A stretch of DNA of 64,000 nucleotides from Halorubellus sp. JP-L1 (GCF_011440375.1 NZ_JAAOIR010000001.1:1302001-1366000); one strand, 5' to 3'. Counted from the first letter of the stretch, positions 40,705 through 50,311 are shown. Numbers and translations: made by a program. The notes: generated by a model not told the origin, from the sequence alone.

Positions 40705-41601
40705 ATGAGCGACGTCGACCTCGACGCCGAGCAGTACGAGAAGCATCGCGAGGCCGGTGAGATCCTCGCGCAGGTACGCGACGAGGCAGCCGACCGCCTG
40801 GAGGTCGGCACGAGCTACCTCGAGATATCGGAGTGGACCGAGGACCGCATCCGCGAACTCGGCGGGACGCCGGCGTTCCCCGTGAACGTGAGCGTCGACG
40901 AGGAGGCCGCACACGGGGCCGCCGGCCCGGACGACGACCGCGTCGTCGGCGAGGAGATGGTGAAACTCGACATCGGCGTGCACATCGACGGCTGGCTCGC
41001 CGACACCGCCGTCACCGTCGACTTCTCGGGGAACCAGGAGCTCGTCGAGGCCGCCGAAGAGGCGCTCGACGCCGGCCTCGACGTCGTCGAAGCGGGCGTC
41101 GACGCGGGCGAGATCGGCGCGGCCATCGAGGACGTCATCGACGGCTACGGCTACAATCCCGTCGTGAACCTCACCGGCCACGGCCTCGGGCACTGGGAAC
41201 AGCACACGTCGCCGACCATCCCGAACCGCGCGGTCTCCCAGGGAGCGACGCTCGAAGCGGGCGACGTCGTCGCCATCGAGCCGTTCGCGACCGACGGCTC
41301 CGGGAAGGTCTCCGAAGGCCAGCAAGAAGAGATCTACATGCTGGAACGCGAGGCATCCGTCCGCGACCGGAGCGCCCGACAGGCCCTCGAGCAGATCACC
41401 GAGGAGTTCAAGACGCTCCCGTTCGCGACGCGCTGGCTGGACGTCTCGCGCCCCGAGATGGCGCTCCGCCGCCTGAAGATGAACGACATCGTCCACGGCT
41501 ACCCCGTCCTGAAAGAAGAAGACGGGTGCCTCGTCAGCCAACGCGAACACACCATCATCGTGACCGAAGACGGTTGCGAGATCACCACGCGCTCGCGATA
41601 G
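40705..41601 (+). CDS. map: Methionine aminopeptidase (type II)
   Basis: A 298-residue type II methionine aminopeptidase. Five metal ligands are present: Asp in VKLDIGVHI, Asp in WLADTAVTV, His in TGHGLGHWEQH, Glu in VVAIEPFAT and Glu in QREHTII near the C-terminus. The inserted helical part typical of type II enzymes follows VAIEPFATDGSG. It removes the initiator methionine from nascent proteins. ATG at 40705 fits the family start. Three 50-bp hairpin repeats follow the stop. Confidence 0.96.
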   Translation: MSDVDLDAEQYEKHREAGEILAQVRDEAADRLEVGTSYLEISEWTEDRIRELGGTPAFPVNVSVDEEAAHGAAGPDDDRVVGEEMVKLDIGVHIDGWLADTAVTVDFSGNQELVEAAEEALDAGLDVVEAGVDAGEIGAAIEDVIDGYGYNPVVNLTGHGLGHWEQHTSPTIPNRAVSQGATLEAGDVVAIEPFATDGSGKVSEGQQEEIYMLEREASVRDRSARQALEQITEEFKTLPFATRWLDVSRPEMALRRLKMNDIVHGYPVLKEEDGCLVSQREHTIIVTEDGCEITTRSR

Positions 41602-41641
41602 GACAGCCACCCAGAGTCACAGTCGACGCGATATCACTTCG

Positions 41642-41791
41642 GAAACGTCGACCTGGCGGTCGTCGTATGCTCGTGCGGCCACCTTCCCCCTGAAACGCCG
41701 ACCTGGCGGTCGCCGTATGCTCGTGCGGCCACCTTCCCCCTGAAACGCCGACCTGGCGGTCGCCGTATGCTCGTGCGGCCACCTTTTCCAA
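41642..41791 (+). repeat. Array of the 50-bp hairpin repeat, three copies
   Basis: Copies start at 41642, 41692 and 41742 with a period of exactly 50 bp. Each reads GAAACG[T/C]CGACCTGGCGG then TCG[T/C]CGTATGCTCGTGCGG. The inner stem CGACC-tggc-GGTCG is perfect; the next position is T-T in copy 1 and C-C in copies 2 and 3. Confidence 0.88.
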
Positions 41792-41867
41792 AAAATCGTG
41801 TTGCCGCCGTCACCCCAGTGCCGGCGGCGATTGGTCTGTCTTGGACACCCCCGTGCCCACCGATGCG

Positions 41868-42068
41868 TCAGGCGTTGTTCATGCGTTGGCTCGAGCGATT
41901 CCCACAGCGTTGGCATTCGGCCACGCGGTAGGGTTCGCGCGAGAACTCCGCATTTTCCTCCTTCAGGCTCTCTGTACGGATCTGCACGGACACCTGGTGC
42001 AGCGTGTTGGTGTCGCAGTCGGTGCAGTGCTCCGTCAGGCCGTCGAAGGAGTTGTCAGTCGTTGCCAT
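41868..42068 (-). CDS. Small zinc beta-ribbon protein (DUF7835-like)
   Basis: A 66-residue protein of the haloarchaeal DUF7835-type putative zinc-ribbon family. CTDC near residue 15 and CQRC near residue 53 would bind zinc. Between them is the conserved RTESLKEENAEFSREPYRV. A TATA-like TTTATTACC lies about 31 bp before the ATG. Function is unknown. Confidence 0.8.
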   Translation of the reverse strand: MATTDNSFDGLTEHCTDCDTNTLHQVSVQIRTESLKEENAEFSREPYRVAECQRCGNRSSQRMNNA

Positions 42069-42377
42069 CTACAAACCACATGTTACCCCGATTGGTAATA
42101 AATCGATTCGTCGGTTTTCGTAGCGGAAGGGCGAAAAATAGCAGACGGGACCGCCGTAGGTGGCTTCGAAGGCAAGAGATAGTTCTATACCGTCTAAAAC
42201 ACCCTCTCGGGCGTTCGTCCGGCGCTAACGGAAAGCATCTCAGTCGGTTGTCAATGGTTTTCACGTAGTTATGGGCTGGTTAATGTCCACGAAATTTTAC
42301 TTTCGAGCGGCGGAGCGGCGGCCCTTTAGATCGCGGTCGATGCGTGGTTTCAAACCCACGACCCCCCATGTCCGCGT
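42069..42377. other. Intergenic region between divergent genes
   Basis: The left part is A/T-richer and holds the promoter of the zinc-ribbon gene (TTTATTACC near 42100). The right part should hold that of the HIT gene, though no clear TATA box was found. No gene or repeat was recognised. Confidence 0.4.
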
Positions 42378-42911
42378 ATGGACCAGGTGTTCGCGCCGTG
42401 GCGCATCGAGTGGGTCGAACGCGACGACAAGAACCCAGACGTCGACTGTGTGTTCTGCGAGTTCCCCAACCGCGACGACGCCCGGAACGCGCTCGTCGTC
42501 GCACGCAACGACGACGCCGTCGTCATGCTCAACAACTACCCGTACAATCCCGGGCACGCAATGGTCATCCCCGCCGCGCACGAGGGCGACTGGCGCGCAC
42601 TCGACGACGACCAACTGCTCGCACACGCCCGCCTCAAACAGCGCACGATCGACGCGATGGACGACGCGTTCGACCCCGACGGCTACAACGCCGGCGAGAA
42701 CCTCGGCGGAAGCGCCGCCGGCGGCAGCATCGACGACCACCTCCACACGCACGTCGTCCCCCGCTGGACCGGCGACACGAACTTCATGCCCGTCCTCTCG
42801 GACACGACCGTCATCGTCGAAGCCGTCACCGACACCTACGACCGCCTCCACGACGCATTCGCCGCCCAAGACGACGCGACCGTCGCCGACGCCGGCTACG
42901 TCCAGTTCTGA
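42378..42911 (+). CDS. HIT-family protein
   Basis: A 177-residue histidine-triad protein. A zinc-type Cys pair (CVFCEF) lies near residue 24, NNYPYNPGHAMVIP near 51, and the catalytic triad DDHLHTHVVPRW near residue 117. HIT proteins hydrolyse nucleoside phosphoramidates or Ap4A-type dinucleotides. The ATG at 42378 matches the usual start. Four 50-bp hairpin repeats begin 15 bp after its stop. Confidence 0.92.
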   Translation: MDQVFAPWRIEWVERDDKNPDVDCVFCEFPNRDDARNALVVARNDDAVVMLNNYPYNPGHAMVIPAAHEGDWRALDDDQLLAHARLKQRTIDAMDDAFDPDGYNAGENLGGSAAGGSIDDHLHTHVVPRWTGDTNFMPVLSDTTVIVEAVTDTYDRLHDAFAAQDDATVADAGYVQF

Positions 42912-42925
42912 CGCAGCCGACGCAC

Positions 42926-43125
42926 GAAACGACCCCCTGCCGGGAGCCGTACGCTCGTGCGGGCAGCTCCACTCCGAAACGGCTCCCTGACGGGAGACGT
43001 ACGCTCGTCCGGGCAGCTCCACTCCGAAACGGCGACCTGGCGGTCGCCGTATGCTCGTGCGGGCAAATACACCCAGAAACGGCGACCTAGCGGTCGCCGT
43101 ACGCTCGTGCGAGCAGGGGAGTCGA
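42926..43125 (+). repeat. Array of the 50-bp hairpin repeat, four copies
   Basis: Copies start at 42926, 42976, 43026 and 43076, again with a period of 50 bp. Copies 3 and 4 have a perfect 9-bp stem ACGGCGACC-N4-GGTCGCCGT. Copy 2 has CTCCC paired with GGGAG in place of CGACC paired with GGTCG, two paired substitutions. After the stem each keeps (T/C)G(C)TCGT(G/C)CGGGCA-like sequence. Confidence 0.9.
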
Positions 43126-43160
43126 CACGCCCTTGACACCCCACGCCGTAGCCGGACGCG

Positions 43161-44084
43161 ATGAGTGACGCGACGACGATGCGCAGGGTGGGTGCGCTCG
43201 TCCTCGCCGTGAACCTCGCGCTCGCCGTCGGGAAGACCGTCGTCTACCTCGACGGCGGGAGTCTCGCCGTCGGCGGCGAGGCCGTCAACAGCTTCGCGGA
43301 CGCCGCCTACAGCGTGTTCGTGATCGTCGGACTCTACCTCACCACGCAGCCGCCCGACTTCGAGCATCCCCATGGCCACGAGCGCATCGAGCCGTTCGTC
43401 GCGCTGTTCGTCGCGACCGGCGTGTTCGCCGCCGGCGGCGCCATCCTCTACCAGGCCGGGCAGGCGCTGCTCGCGGGCGAGACGACCGTCGACTTCGGGC
43501 TGTCAGCGGTCGGTATCCTGGTCGCGTCCGCCGTCACGAAGTACGTCCTCTATCGGTACGTGTACGCGAAGGGGCAGGAGACGCATTCGCCGGCGCTGAA
43601 AGCGGCCGCGCTCGACAACCGCAACGACGTCCTCACCGCGTGCGCGGCGCTCGTCGGCGTGCTCGGCGTCCGCGCCGGCTACCCACTGCTAGACCCCATC
43701 GCTGCGGGGTTCGTCGCGCTCGCCGTCCTCTACACGGGCGTCGAGATCGTCCGCGACAACGTCGGCTACCTCGTCGGGAGCGCCCCGCCAGAAGCGTTGC
43801 GCGCGGAGATAATCGAGCGCGCACTCGCCCACCCCGAGGTCGAGGGCGCGCACGACGTCGTCGCGCACTACGTCGGCCCGGAGGTCGACGTCTCGCTCCA
43901 CATCGAGGTCGAGGGCGACCACACGCTCTTCGAGGCCCACGACATCGAGACGGACGTGATGGAGGCGATCCGAGACCTCCCCGAGGTCGACGACGTGTTC
44001 GTCCACGTCGACCCGAAGGAACTCGGCGAGTGGAAGGCGGACGCGGACGTCGACCGGCTCGCAGAGGGTCGCCGCGAGGACTGA
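43161..44084 (+). CDS. Cation diffusion facilitator transporter
   Basis: A 307-residue CDF protein with about six membrane segments. Metal-binding acidic residues lie in NSFADAAYSVF near residue 43 and ALDNRNDVLTACAAL near residue 153. FEHPHGHERIEPFVALF carries the family histidine/glutamate stretch. The C-terminal cytosolic domain (about 215-300) has the ferredoxin-like metal-sensing pattern. It exports Zn2+, Fe2+ or Mn2+ in exchange for protons; the metal is unknown. ATG at 43161. Confidence 0.92.
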   Translation: MSDATTMRRVGALVLAVNLALAVGKTVVYLDGGSLAVGGEAVNSFADAAYSVFVIVGLYLTTQPPDFEHPHGHERIEPFVALFVATGVFAAGGAILYQAGQALLAGETTVDFGLSAVGILVASAVTKYVLYRYVYAKGQETHSPALKAAALDNRNDVLTACAALVGVLGVRAGYPLLDPIAAGFVALAVLYTGVEIVRDNVGYLVGSAPPEALRAEIIERALAHPEVEGAHDVVAHYVGPEVDVSLHIEVEGDHTLFEAHDIETDVMEAIRDLPEVDDVFVHVDPKELGEWKADADVDRLAEGRRED

Positions 44085-44168
44085 GCGCTCCGCGGACGTC
44101 GTCGACGCGTCGGCCGTGACTGGTCCGACCGGGTTAGCGTTTTGTCGTCGCCGCCCCTGGCTGGGGGT

Positions 44169-44825
44169 ATGCCTTCGACGCTCGTTCACGTGGCACTCGG
44201 TGGGCTGGTCGGGTGTGCGCTCCTCGGGGCGGCGTTCTCGCCGCGCGCGATCGCGGTCGTGCTGGTGGCCGTCGCGGCGGTCGACCTCGACACGTTCCTC
44301 GGGTGGGTGGTGCTCGGCGCGCATCGGTCTGCGTTCCACACCGTCCTCCTCCCACTGGTTCTCGGCGCGGTCGTCGCGTGGGACGCCTGGGGACGCGAGG
44401 AGTCGTTCCTGCGAGCGCGCGTCGGTGAGACGGCACCGCGGGTCGCCGGCGTCTCCGTGGTCGCAGTCGCGTTCGCCGGCATCGGGCCGGACCTCGTCAC
44501 GAACGGCGTGAACGTGCTCTGGCCGGTGCACGACCAGTTCTACGAGGTGACGGGGAAGACGTACCTCAGCGACCGGAAGGGATTCGTCCAGACGTTCGTC
44601 GACCTCGGGAACGAGGAACCAGTACAGGACGCGAACCTGGGGTCGTCGAGGGAACGCCAGTACTACACGGGCGCGGACAGGGACCCCGGGCAGTCGGGCG
44701 AACCCGTGGTCGAGGAGCGAGTCTTCCCGCTCGCGAACTCGGGGACGCAACTGTTGCTCGTCGCCACGGGCGCGCTCGTCGTCGCAAGCCGGGTCGTCGA
44801 GGACGTCCGCGAGCGGCGGGCGTGA
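44169..44825 (+). CDS. YdjM/DUF457-like membrane-bound protein
   Basis: A 218-residue membrane protein with about four hydrophobic segments. It begins MPSTLVHVALGGLVGCALLG, the opening of the YdjM-like (LexA-binding, membrane-bound hydrolase) family, with LDTFLGWVVLGAHRSAFHT following. The His and Asp residues in that region are kept. Despite the family name, enzymatic activity is not established. Start is the ATG at 44169; its stop overlaps a possible GTG of the next frame. Confidence 0.75.
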   Translation: MPSTLVHVALGGLVGCALLGAAFSPRAIAVVLVAVAAVDLDTFLGWVVLGAHRSAFHTVLLPLVLGAVVAWDAWGREESFLRARVGETAPRVAGVSVVAVAFAGIGPDLVTNGVNVLWPVHDQFYEVTGKTYLSDRKGFVQTFVDLGNEEPVQDANLGSSRERQYYTGADRDPGQSGEPVVEERVFPLANSGTQLLLVATGALVVASRVVEDVRERRA

Positions 44826-44920
44826 ACTGGTCGCCAGCGACGACCGCGGCGGCCCCAGCAGGCGACCCGGTCGCTACCGGGACCGGAAGGTTCGTCGTCG
44901 CGCCGCTGGACGCTTCGTGC

Positions 44921-45430
44921 ATGGACGTCACGATTCGACCGTACGACCCGAACCGGGACCGGGACGCGCTCTGGGAGCTGAAGGCGGGGTTCGAGCGCGG
45001 TCTCGGCGCGGGGACGGGCGACGACGCGAAGGAGGCGACGTACGAGGACAAGCTCACGGCGGCGTATCGCGCGGACTGGCTCGCGTGGGTGGAGCGCTGC
45101 GTCGGGGACGACGAGCGGTGCGTGACGGTCGCGAGCGCGCCCGACGAAGCCGGCGAGGACGCACTTCTCGGGTACGTGTTCGTGCTCCCCGAGCGCCTCG
45201 CGTTCGTGTGGGACGCCGCCGTCCTCAACGAGGTGTTCGTCGTCCCCGACGCCAGAGGGACCGGGGTCGCGGACGACCTCGTGGACGCCGCGGTGTCGCT
45301 CGCGCGCGACCAGTCGCTCCCGCTCGACAGGCTGGTACTGGACGTCGACCGCGAGAACGAGCGCGCGAAGGCGTTCTACGACCGCCACGGGTTCGCGCAC
45401 TGGGGCGAAATGGTCGCGAAGGAACTGTAG
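44921..45430 (+). CDS. GNAT-family N-acetyltransferase
   Basis: A 169-residue GNAT protein that begins MDVTIRPYDPNRDRDALWEL. The acetyl-CoA region is VFVVPDARGTGVADDLVDAA near residue 106, and NERAKAFYDRHGFAHWGE follows. A frame open to 44822 would add 33 residues without homology, so the ATG at 44921 was chosen. Acceptor is unknown. Confidence 0.85.
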   Translation: MDVTIRPYDPNRDRDALWELKAGFERGLGAGTGDDAKEATYEDKLTAAYRADWLAWVERCVGDDERCVTVASAPDEAGEDALLGYVFVLPERLAFVWDAAVLNEVFVVPDARGTGVADDLVDAAVSLARDQSLPLDRLVLDVDRENERAKAFYDRHGFAHWGEMVAKEL

Positions 45431-45459
45431 CGACTGTCGCGACGCTCGCGTCGCCCCGG

Positions 45460-46083
45460 TCAGGTCGCGTCGGCGACGACGCCGCCGATCGCGCCGAACG
45501 CGACGGGGTAGACGACCCCGGCGAGGATGACGGCGTTCGGGAGGGAGACGCCGAGGCTCGCGCCGTCGCCCTCGGCGGCGAAGACGAGGGCGCCGACGAC
45601 GACGAGCGCGAGCTGGCCGATGGCGACGAGCGCGCCCGCGACGGCGGACTGGCTGGTGCCGCGGACGCTCGGCGAGGACGCGGCGAGGTAGCCGGCGGCC
45701 GCGAGGCACAGCGGCGGGACGACGTACGCGAGCGCGAGCGCCGACCCGCTCGCGAGGTCGATGACGCTGAACGTGGACTCGGTGAGCGCGCCCTCGTAGG
45801 TCAGTTCGACGAACTGCGCGTTGAACAGCACGTAGCCCGCGGCCTTCCAGGCGGGGACGGTATCGCGGAGTGCACCGAGGACAGCCTGGTTGAACGCCTC
45901 CCCGAAGCTGTCGGGGTCGGGGAGTTCGACGAACGTCCAGAGGAGGAACGAGACGAGGTACGAGGCGACGAACGCGCTTGCACCGGCAGCTGCTCCCCTG
46001 ATCGCGGTCGACCCGTTGATGCCGCTGCGGATGGCTCCCTGCCCGGTACCCGTGCCGTCGCGCGTCGTCGAACGTGCACACAT
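45460..46083 (-). CDS. Multi-pass membrane protein, unknown function
   Basis: A 207-residue protein with about five hydrophobic segments (starting near residues 30, 110, 138, 160 and 185). The loop after the first is acidic and amphipathic. Start is the ATG at 46083; a frame open to 46164 adds 27 residues. No family was recognised. It is convergent with the GNAT gene and divergent from the M24-like gene. Confidence 0.6.
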   Translation of the reverse strand: MCARSTTRDGTGTGQGAIRSGINGSTAIRGAAAGASAFVASYLVSFLLWTFVELPDPDSFGEAFNQAVLGALRDTVPAWKAAGYVLFNAQFVELTYEGALTESTFSVIDLASGSALALAYVVPPLCLAAAGYLAASSPSVRGTSQSAVAGALVAIGQLALVVVGALVFAAEGDGASLGVSLPNAVILAGVVYPVAFGAIGGVVADAT

Positions 46084-46205
46084 ATCGGATGTCAGTCGGA
46101 ACCACGCGGTAATAAACCGGGGGCTAGCTGGCAGGTCGTCAACTGGTCGCCGGGGCGAGTGCACGAACCGACGGGGTTACGGCGGCGGCGGGCGAGACTC
46201 CGAGC

Positions 46206-47282
46206 ATGGAACGACGGCGACTCGACGAGTACCTCGAGGCCGAGGGACTGGCGTCGGTGTGGTTCGCGCGCCCGGAGGGGTTCGCGTGGGTCACCGGCGG
46301 CGACAGTCGCGTCGACCGCGAGGCCGGCGTCGGCGTTGCGGCGGCGGGCTACGACGGCGACGGCGTGACGGTCGTCGCGCCGAACAACGAGACCGAGCGC
46401 CTGCGGGACGAGGAGCTCCCGGAGGACGTCGCGGTGGTGTCGTACCCGTGGCACGAACGAGACCTGTCGGAGGCGGTCGCGGCTGTCGCGAGCCAGCCGG
46501 CGGCTGCCGACGTCGACGTCCCCGGGTTCGGGGGCGTGGACGCGAGCGCACTCCGCCAGCCGCTCTCGGACCGCGACCGGGAGGCGTACGCGGACGTCGG
46601 CCGACGGACGGCCGCGGCCGTCGAGGCAGTGTGCAAGGAGCTGCAGTCGACGGACACCGAGGGCGAGGTCGCGTCCGCGCTCTCGGTCGCGCTCTCCGTG
46701 CGAGAACTGACCGCGCCCGTCGTACTCGTCGGTGGCGCCGACCGCGTCGGCCCGTACCGGCACTTCACGCCCACCGAGAGCCAGCTCGGCGACTACGCCG
46801 CGATATCGGTGACGGCGTACGACGACGGCCTGTACGCCTCGTGTACGCGGACGGTCGACTTCGACGCGCCCGAGTGGCTCGCCGAGCGCCACGCGGCGGC
46901 GGCGCGCGTCGAGACGACGGCGCTCGCCGCGACGCGCGCGGTCGGCCGCGAGGACGGCACCGCCGCGGACGTCTTTGAGGCCGTACAGGACGCGTACGCC
47001 GAGGTCGGGTGGCCCGACGAGTGGCGCGAGCACCACCAGGGCGGCGCCGCCGGCTACGCCGGCCGGGAGTGGATCGCGACGCCGACGAGCACCGAACCCG
47101 TCCACCTCCCGCAGGGGTACGCGTGGAATCCGACCGTCGAGGGGGCCAAGAGCGAAGGCACCGTGCTCGTCGACGAGGACGGCTTCGACCCGCTGACGAC
47201 GACCGACGACTGGCCGACGATCGAGGCCGACGCCGTCGGGTTCGACGTCTCCCTCGACCGGCCCGCGACCTACGACGCCTGA
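46206..47282 (+). CDS. M24-family peptidase-like protein lacking metal ligands
   Basis: A 358-residue protein with the aminopeptidase P-type layout: an N-terminal creatinase-like domain (about 1-115) and a C-terminal pita-bread domain. ISVTAYDDGLYASCTRT aligns with the two Asp ligands, but the first is not kept and the second is Cys. The HHQGGAAGYAGREW block keeps the His. GYAWNPT has Asn where the family has Glu, and only the Glu in KSEGTVLV remains. It is probably a pseudoenzyme; function unknown. A TATA box was not obvious. Confidence 0.75.
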   Translation: MERRRLDEYLEAEGLASVWFARPEGFAWVTGGDSRVDREAGVGVAAAGYDGDGVTVVAPNNETERLRDEELPEDVAVVSYPWHERDLSEAVAAVASQPAAADVDVPGFGGVDASALRQPLSDRDREAYADVGRRTAAAVEAVCKELQSTDTEGEVASALSVALSVRELTAPVVLVGGADRVGPYRHFTPTESQLGDYAAISVTAYDDGLYASCTRTVDFDAPEWLAERHAAAARVETTALAATRAVGREDGTAADVFEAVQDAYAEVGWPDEWREHHQGGAAGYAGREWIATPTSTEPVHLPQGYAWNPTVEGAKSEGTVLVDEDGFDPLTTTDDWPTIEADAVGFDVSLDRPATYDA

Positions 47283-47377
47283 GCGGGGCTCCGTCTCGAA
47301 ACCGCCACATGCCTTTCGACGGACGTCGAATGTTCCTTTCGATTACCTTTTAGTCCGCCCCGACGGTGGGTTCTGGC

Positions 47378-49639
47378 ATGGGACTCGACGAGGACTCACT
47401 GGACTATCACGCGGAGGACCCACCCGGGAAGCTGGAGATATCGACGACGAAGCCGACGAACACCCAGCGAGACCTCTCGCTGGCGTACTCGCCGGGCGTC
47501 GCCGCACCCTGCGAGCACATCGCCGCCGACCCCGACGACGCGTACAAGTACACCGCGAAGGGGAACCTCGTGGGCGTCGTCTCGAACGGCAGCGCCGTCC
47601 TTGGACTGGGCGACATCGGCGCACAGGCATCCAAGCCCGTCATGGAGGGCAAGGGCGTCCTCTTCAAGCGCTTCGCCGACATCGACGTCTTCGACATCGA
47701 ACTCGACCAGGACGACCCCGAGAAGATAATCGAAGCCGTCGACGCGATGGAACCGACGTTCGGCGGCATCAACCTGGAGGACATCAAGGCCCCCGAGTGC
47801 TTCCAGATCGAGGAGACGCTCCGGGAGTCCATGGACATCCCCGTGTTCCACGACGACCAGCACGGGACCGCCATCATCTCCGGTGCAGCGCTCGTCAACG
47901 CCGCCGAGATCGCCGGGAAGGACCTCGAGGACCTCGACATCGTGTTCTCCGGGGCCGGCGCGTCCGCGATCGCGACCGCGCGGTTCTACGTCTCGCTCGG
48001 CGCGAAGAAGGAGAACATCACGATGTGCGACTCCTCGGGCATCATCACGACCGAGCGCGCTCGCGACGGCGGCGTCAACGAGTTCAAGCAGGAGTTCGCG
48101 CGCGACGTCCCCGGCGGCGACCTCGCGGACGCGATGGCGGGCGCGGACGTGTTCGTCGGCCTCTCCATCGGCGGGCTCGTCGACGAGGACATGGTCCGGT
48201 CGATGGCCGACGACCCGATCGTGTTCGCGATGGCGAACCCCGACCCCGAGATCGGGTACGAGGCCGCGAAGAACGCCCGGGACGACACCGTCATCATGGC
48301 GACCGGGCGCTCTGACTACCCGAACCAGGTGAACAACGTCCTCGGGTTCCCGTTCATCTTCCGCGGCGCGCTCGACGTGCGTGCGACGGAAATCAACGAG
48401 GAGATGAAGGTCGCGGCGGCGAAGGCACTCGCGGAGCTCGCACGCAAGGACGTGCCGGACGCGGTCGTGAAGGCGTACGGCGACCAGCCGCTGCAGTTCG
48501 GGTCGGAGTACATCATCCCGAAGCCGCTCGACCCACGCGTGCTGTTCGAGGTCGCGCCCGCGGTCGCGGAGGCGGCGATGGACGCGGACTGTGCGCGCGT
48601 CGAGGTCGACCTGGAGGCGTACGAGGAGCGCCTGGAGGCGCGCCTCGGGAAGTCCCGCGAGATGATGCGCGTCGTCCTGAACAAGGCGAAGTCGGACCCG
48701 AAGCGCATCGCGCTCGCCGAGGGGACCGACGAGAAGATGATCCGGGCGGCGTACCAGCTCGAGGAGCAAGGGATCGCGGAGCCGGTGCTCATCGGGAACC
48801 CGAAGACCATCGCGAAGACGACTCAGCGGCTCGGACTGGACTTCGAGCCGGAGGTCGCGAACCCGCGGGAGGCCGACGAGTACGAGGAGTACGCAAAGCG
48901 CCTGCACGACATCCGTAAACGCAAGGGTCTCACGGAGAACGAGGCGCGGGACCTCGTGCGTCGGGACTCGAACTACTTCGGGAGCGTGATGGTGGAGTCC
49001 GGCGACGCGGACGCGCTCATGACGGGGCTGACCCATCACTACCCGAGCGCGCTCCGGCCGCCGCTGCAGGTCATCGGGACCGCCGAGGACGCGGACTACG
49101 CGGCGGGCGTATACATGTTGACGTTCAAGAACCGCGTGATATTCTGTGCGGACGCGACCGTGAACCAGGACCCGGACGCGAAGGTGCTCGCGGAGGTCGC
49201 CGAGCACACCGCGGACCTCGCTCGCGAGTTCAACGTCGACCCGAGGGTCGCGATGCTTAGCTACTCGAACTTCGGGAGCGTCGACAACCCCGGCACCAGG
49301 AAGCCCCGCAGGGCGGCGAAGATGCTCCGCGAGAACCCCGAGTTCGACGCGCCCGTGGACGGCGAGATGCAGGCGGACACCGCCGTCGTCGAGGACATCC
49401 TCGAGGGCACGTACGACTTCAGCGACCTGGAGGGGCCGGCGAACGTGCTCGTGTTCCCGAACCTCGAAGCCGGGAACATCGGGTACAAGCTCCTCCAGCG
49501 CCTCGGCGGCGCGGACGCCATCGGCCCGATGCTCGTCGGGATGGACAAGCCCGTGCACGTCCTCCAGCGCGGCGACGAGGTCAAGGACATCGTGAACCTG
49601 GCCGGCGTCGCGGTCGTCGACGCCCAGGAAGAAGACTAA
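47378..49639 (+). CDS. maeB: NADP-malic enzyme fused to phosphate acetyltransferase-like domain
   Basis: A 753-residue malic enzyme of the MaeB type. The N-terminal malic domain starts [15 protein letters not shown], and the NAD(P)-binding part has [13 protein letters not shown] near residue 192. From about residue 430 a PTA-like domain follows ([20 protein letters not shown] then [17 protein letters not shown]). It decarboxylates malate to pyruvate. In bacterial MaeB the PTA domain is regulatory (acetyl-CoA), not catalytic. A TATA-like TTACCTTTTA lies about 30 bp upstream. Its 3' end and downstream T-runs are duplicated 837 bp further on. Confidence 0.95.
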   Translation: MGLDEDSLDYHAEDPPGKLEISTTKPTNTQRDLSLAYSPGVAAPCEHIAADPDDAYKYTAKGNLVGVVSNGSAVLGLGDIGAQASKPVMEGKGVLFKRFADIDVFDIELDQDDPEKIIEAVDAMEPTFGGINLEDIKAPECFQIEETLRESMDIPVFHDDQHGTAIISGAALVNAAEIAGKDLEDLDIVFSGAGASAIATARFYVSLGAKKENITMCDSSGIITTERARDGGVNEFKQEFARDVPGGDLADAMAGADVFVGLSIGGLVDEDMVRSMADDPIVFAMANPDPEIGYEAAKNARDDTVIMATGRSDYPNQVNNVLGFPFIFRGALDVRATEINEEMKVAAAKALAELARKDVPDAVVKAYGDQPLQFGSEYIIPKPLDPRVLFEVAPAVAEAAMDADCARVEVDLEAYEERLEARLGKSREMMRVVLNKAKSDPKRIALAEGTDEKMIRAAYQLEEQGIAEPVLIGNPKTIAKTTQRLGLDFEPEVANPREADEYEEYAKRLHDIRKRKGLTENEARDLVRRDSNYFGSVMVESGDADALMTGLTHHYPSALRPPLQVIGTAEDADYAAGVYMLTFKNRVIFCADATVNQDPDAKVLAEVAEHTADLAREFNVDPRVAMLSYSNFGSVDNPGTRKPRRAAKMLRENPEFDAPVDGEMQADTAVVEDILEGTYDFSDLEGPANVLVFPNLEAGNIGYKLLQRLGGADAIGPMLVGMDKPVHVLQRGDEVKDIVNLAGVAVVDAQEED

Positions 49640-49680
49640 CGACGCGAGCTTACGCGTCCCCTTTTCGCCCACGTTTTGCG
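49604..49680 (+). repeat. Direct repeat, left copy (maeB tail and terminator)
   Basis: 77 nt covering the last codons of maeB, its stop and two T-runs (CCCCTTTT and ACGTTTTG). It is about 92% identical (6 differences) to 50441-50517. The last 39 nt are identical. Confidence 0.85.
49650..49678 (+). terminator. T-rich terminator after maeB
   Basis: Two T4 runs within GTCCCCTTTTCGCC and CACGTTTTG follow the maeB stop by 15-40 nt, as in archaeal T-run termination. Confidence 0.5.
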
Positions 49681-49837
49681 CGGACCGAGCGTAGCGAGGC
49701 GACGCAGTCGCCTCGATGGCGAACGGGCATCGCCCGTGAGCCGAAGCGAGCGGGTCGACAAACGTTGGTACGTGGTGAGTCAAAGGGGCGTTTGTGCCTT
49801 CGGCTGGTTTTTCGCAGTGGGGTTCGTCTGTAATGGT

Positions 49838-50311
49838 GTGAAGCGACGGGAACTGGTGGCGGCGGGCGTGAGCGTGGTGTGTGCCGGAGTGGTTGGTGCG
49901 TCGCGTGCGGACGAGTTCGAGTCGGTCGTGAATCGACCCGATCGACTCGACGGCGCGGGTGCGTCGTCGGGCGAGGCAGAGGCTGAGGGTTCGTCGAGTG
50001 GTGACGGGACGAGCGAGGACGGCGACGACCTGGCGCCGCGGTCGACGCTGGAGGTGGTGTCGACGGCGTCGGGCGAGACGTCCGTTCGGTTCCGCCTGAC
50101 GCGCGCGGAGACGGGCGAGGTCGTCCACGACCGCGTGCGTTCGATGGCGTACGGCGAACGCGCGTACCTCTCGGGACTCCTCTCGCGCGGTGAGTCGTTC
50201 GTGTTCGCGCTCGCGGTCGACGACGCGACGCTCGTCCGCGAGACCGTAGAGCCGGGCGAACAGGCGGTGTTCGAACTGGTCGACGAGACGACGGTGTCCG
50301 TCGTCGCGTAG
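49838..50311 (+). CDS. Putative exported protein, unknown function
   Basis: A 157-residue protein that begins at a GTG with MKRRELVAAGVSVVCAG, a Tat-like or Sec-like signal start. The body is acidic and beta-rich (STLEVVSTASGETSVRFRL) and resembles a small Ig-like or surface domain. The gene lies between two copies of a 77-bp sequence from the maeB 3' end, so it may have been inserted. No family was recognised. A longer frame starting at 49676 has an atypical, less acidic N-terminus. Confidence 0.55.
   Translation: MKRRELVAAGVSVVCAGVVGASRADEFESVVNRPDRLDGAGASSGEAEAEGSSSGDGTSEDGDDLAPRSTLEVVSTASGETSVRFRLTRAETGEVVHDRVRSMAYGERAYLSGLLSRGESFVFALAVDDATLVRETVEPGEQAVFELVDETTVSVVA

Noticed and set aside
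41642-43125. The 50-bp arrays as CRISPR
   Set aside because: The spacers would be nearly identical within an array, no cas gene is nearby, and the repeat does not resemble known haloarchaeal CRISPR repeats.
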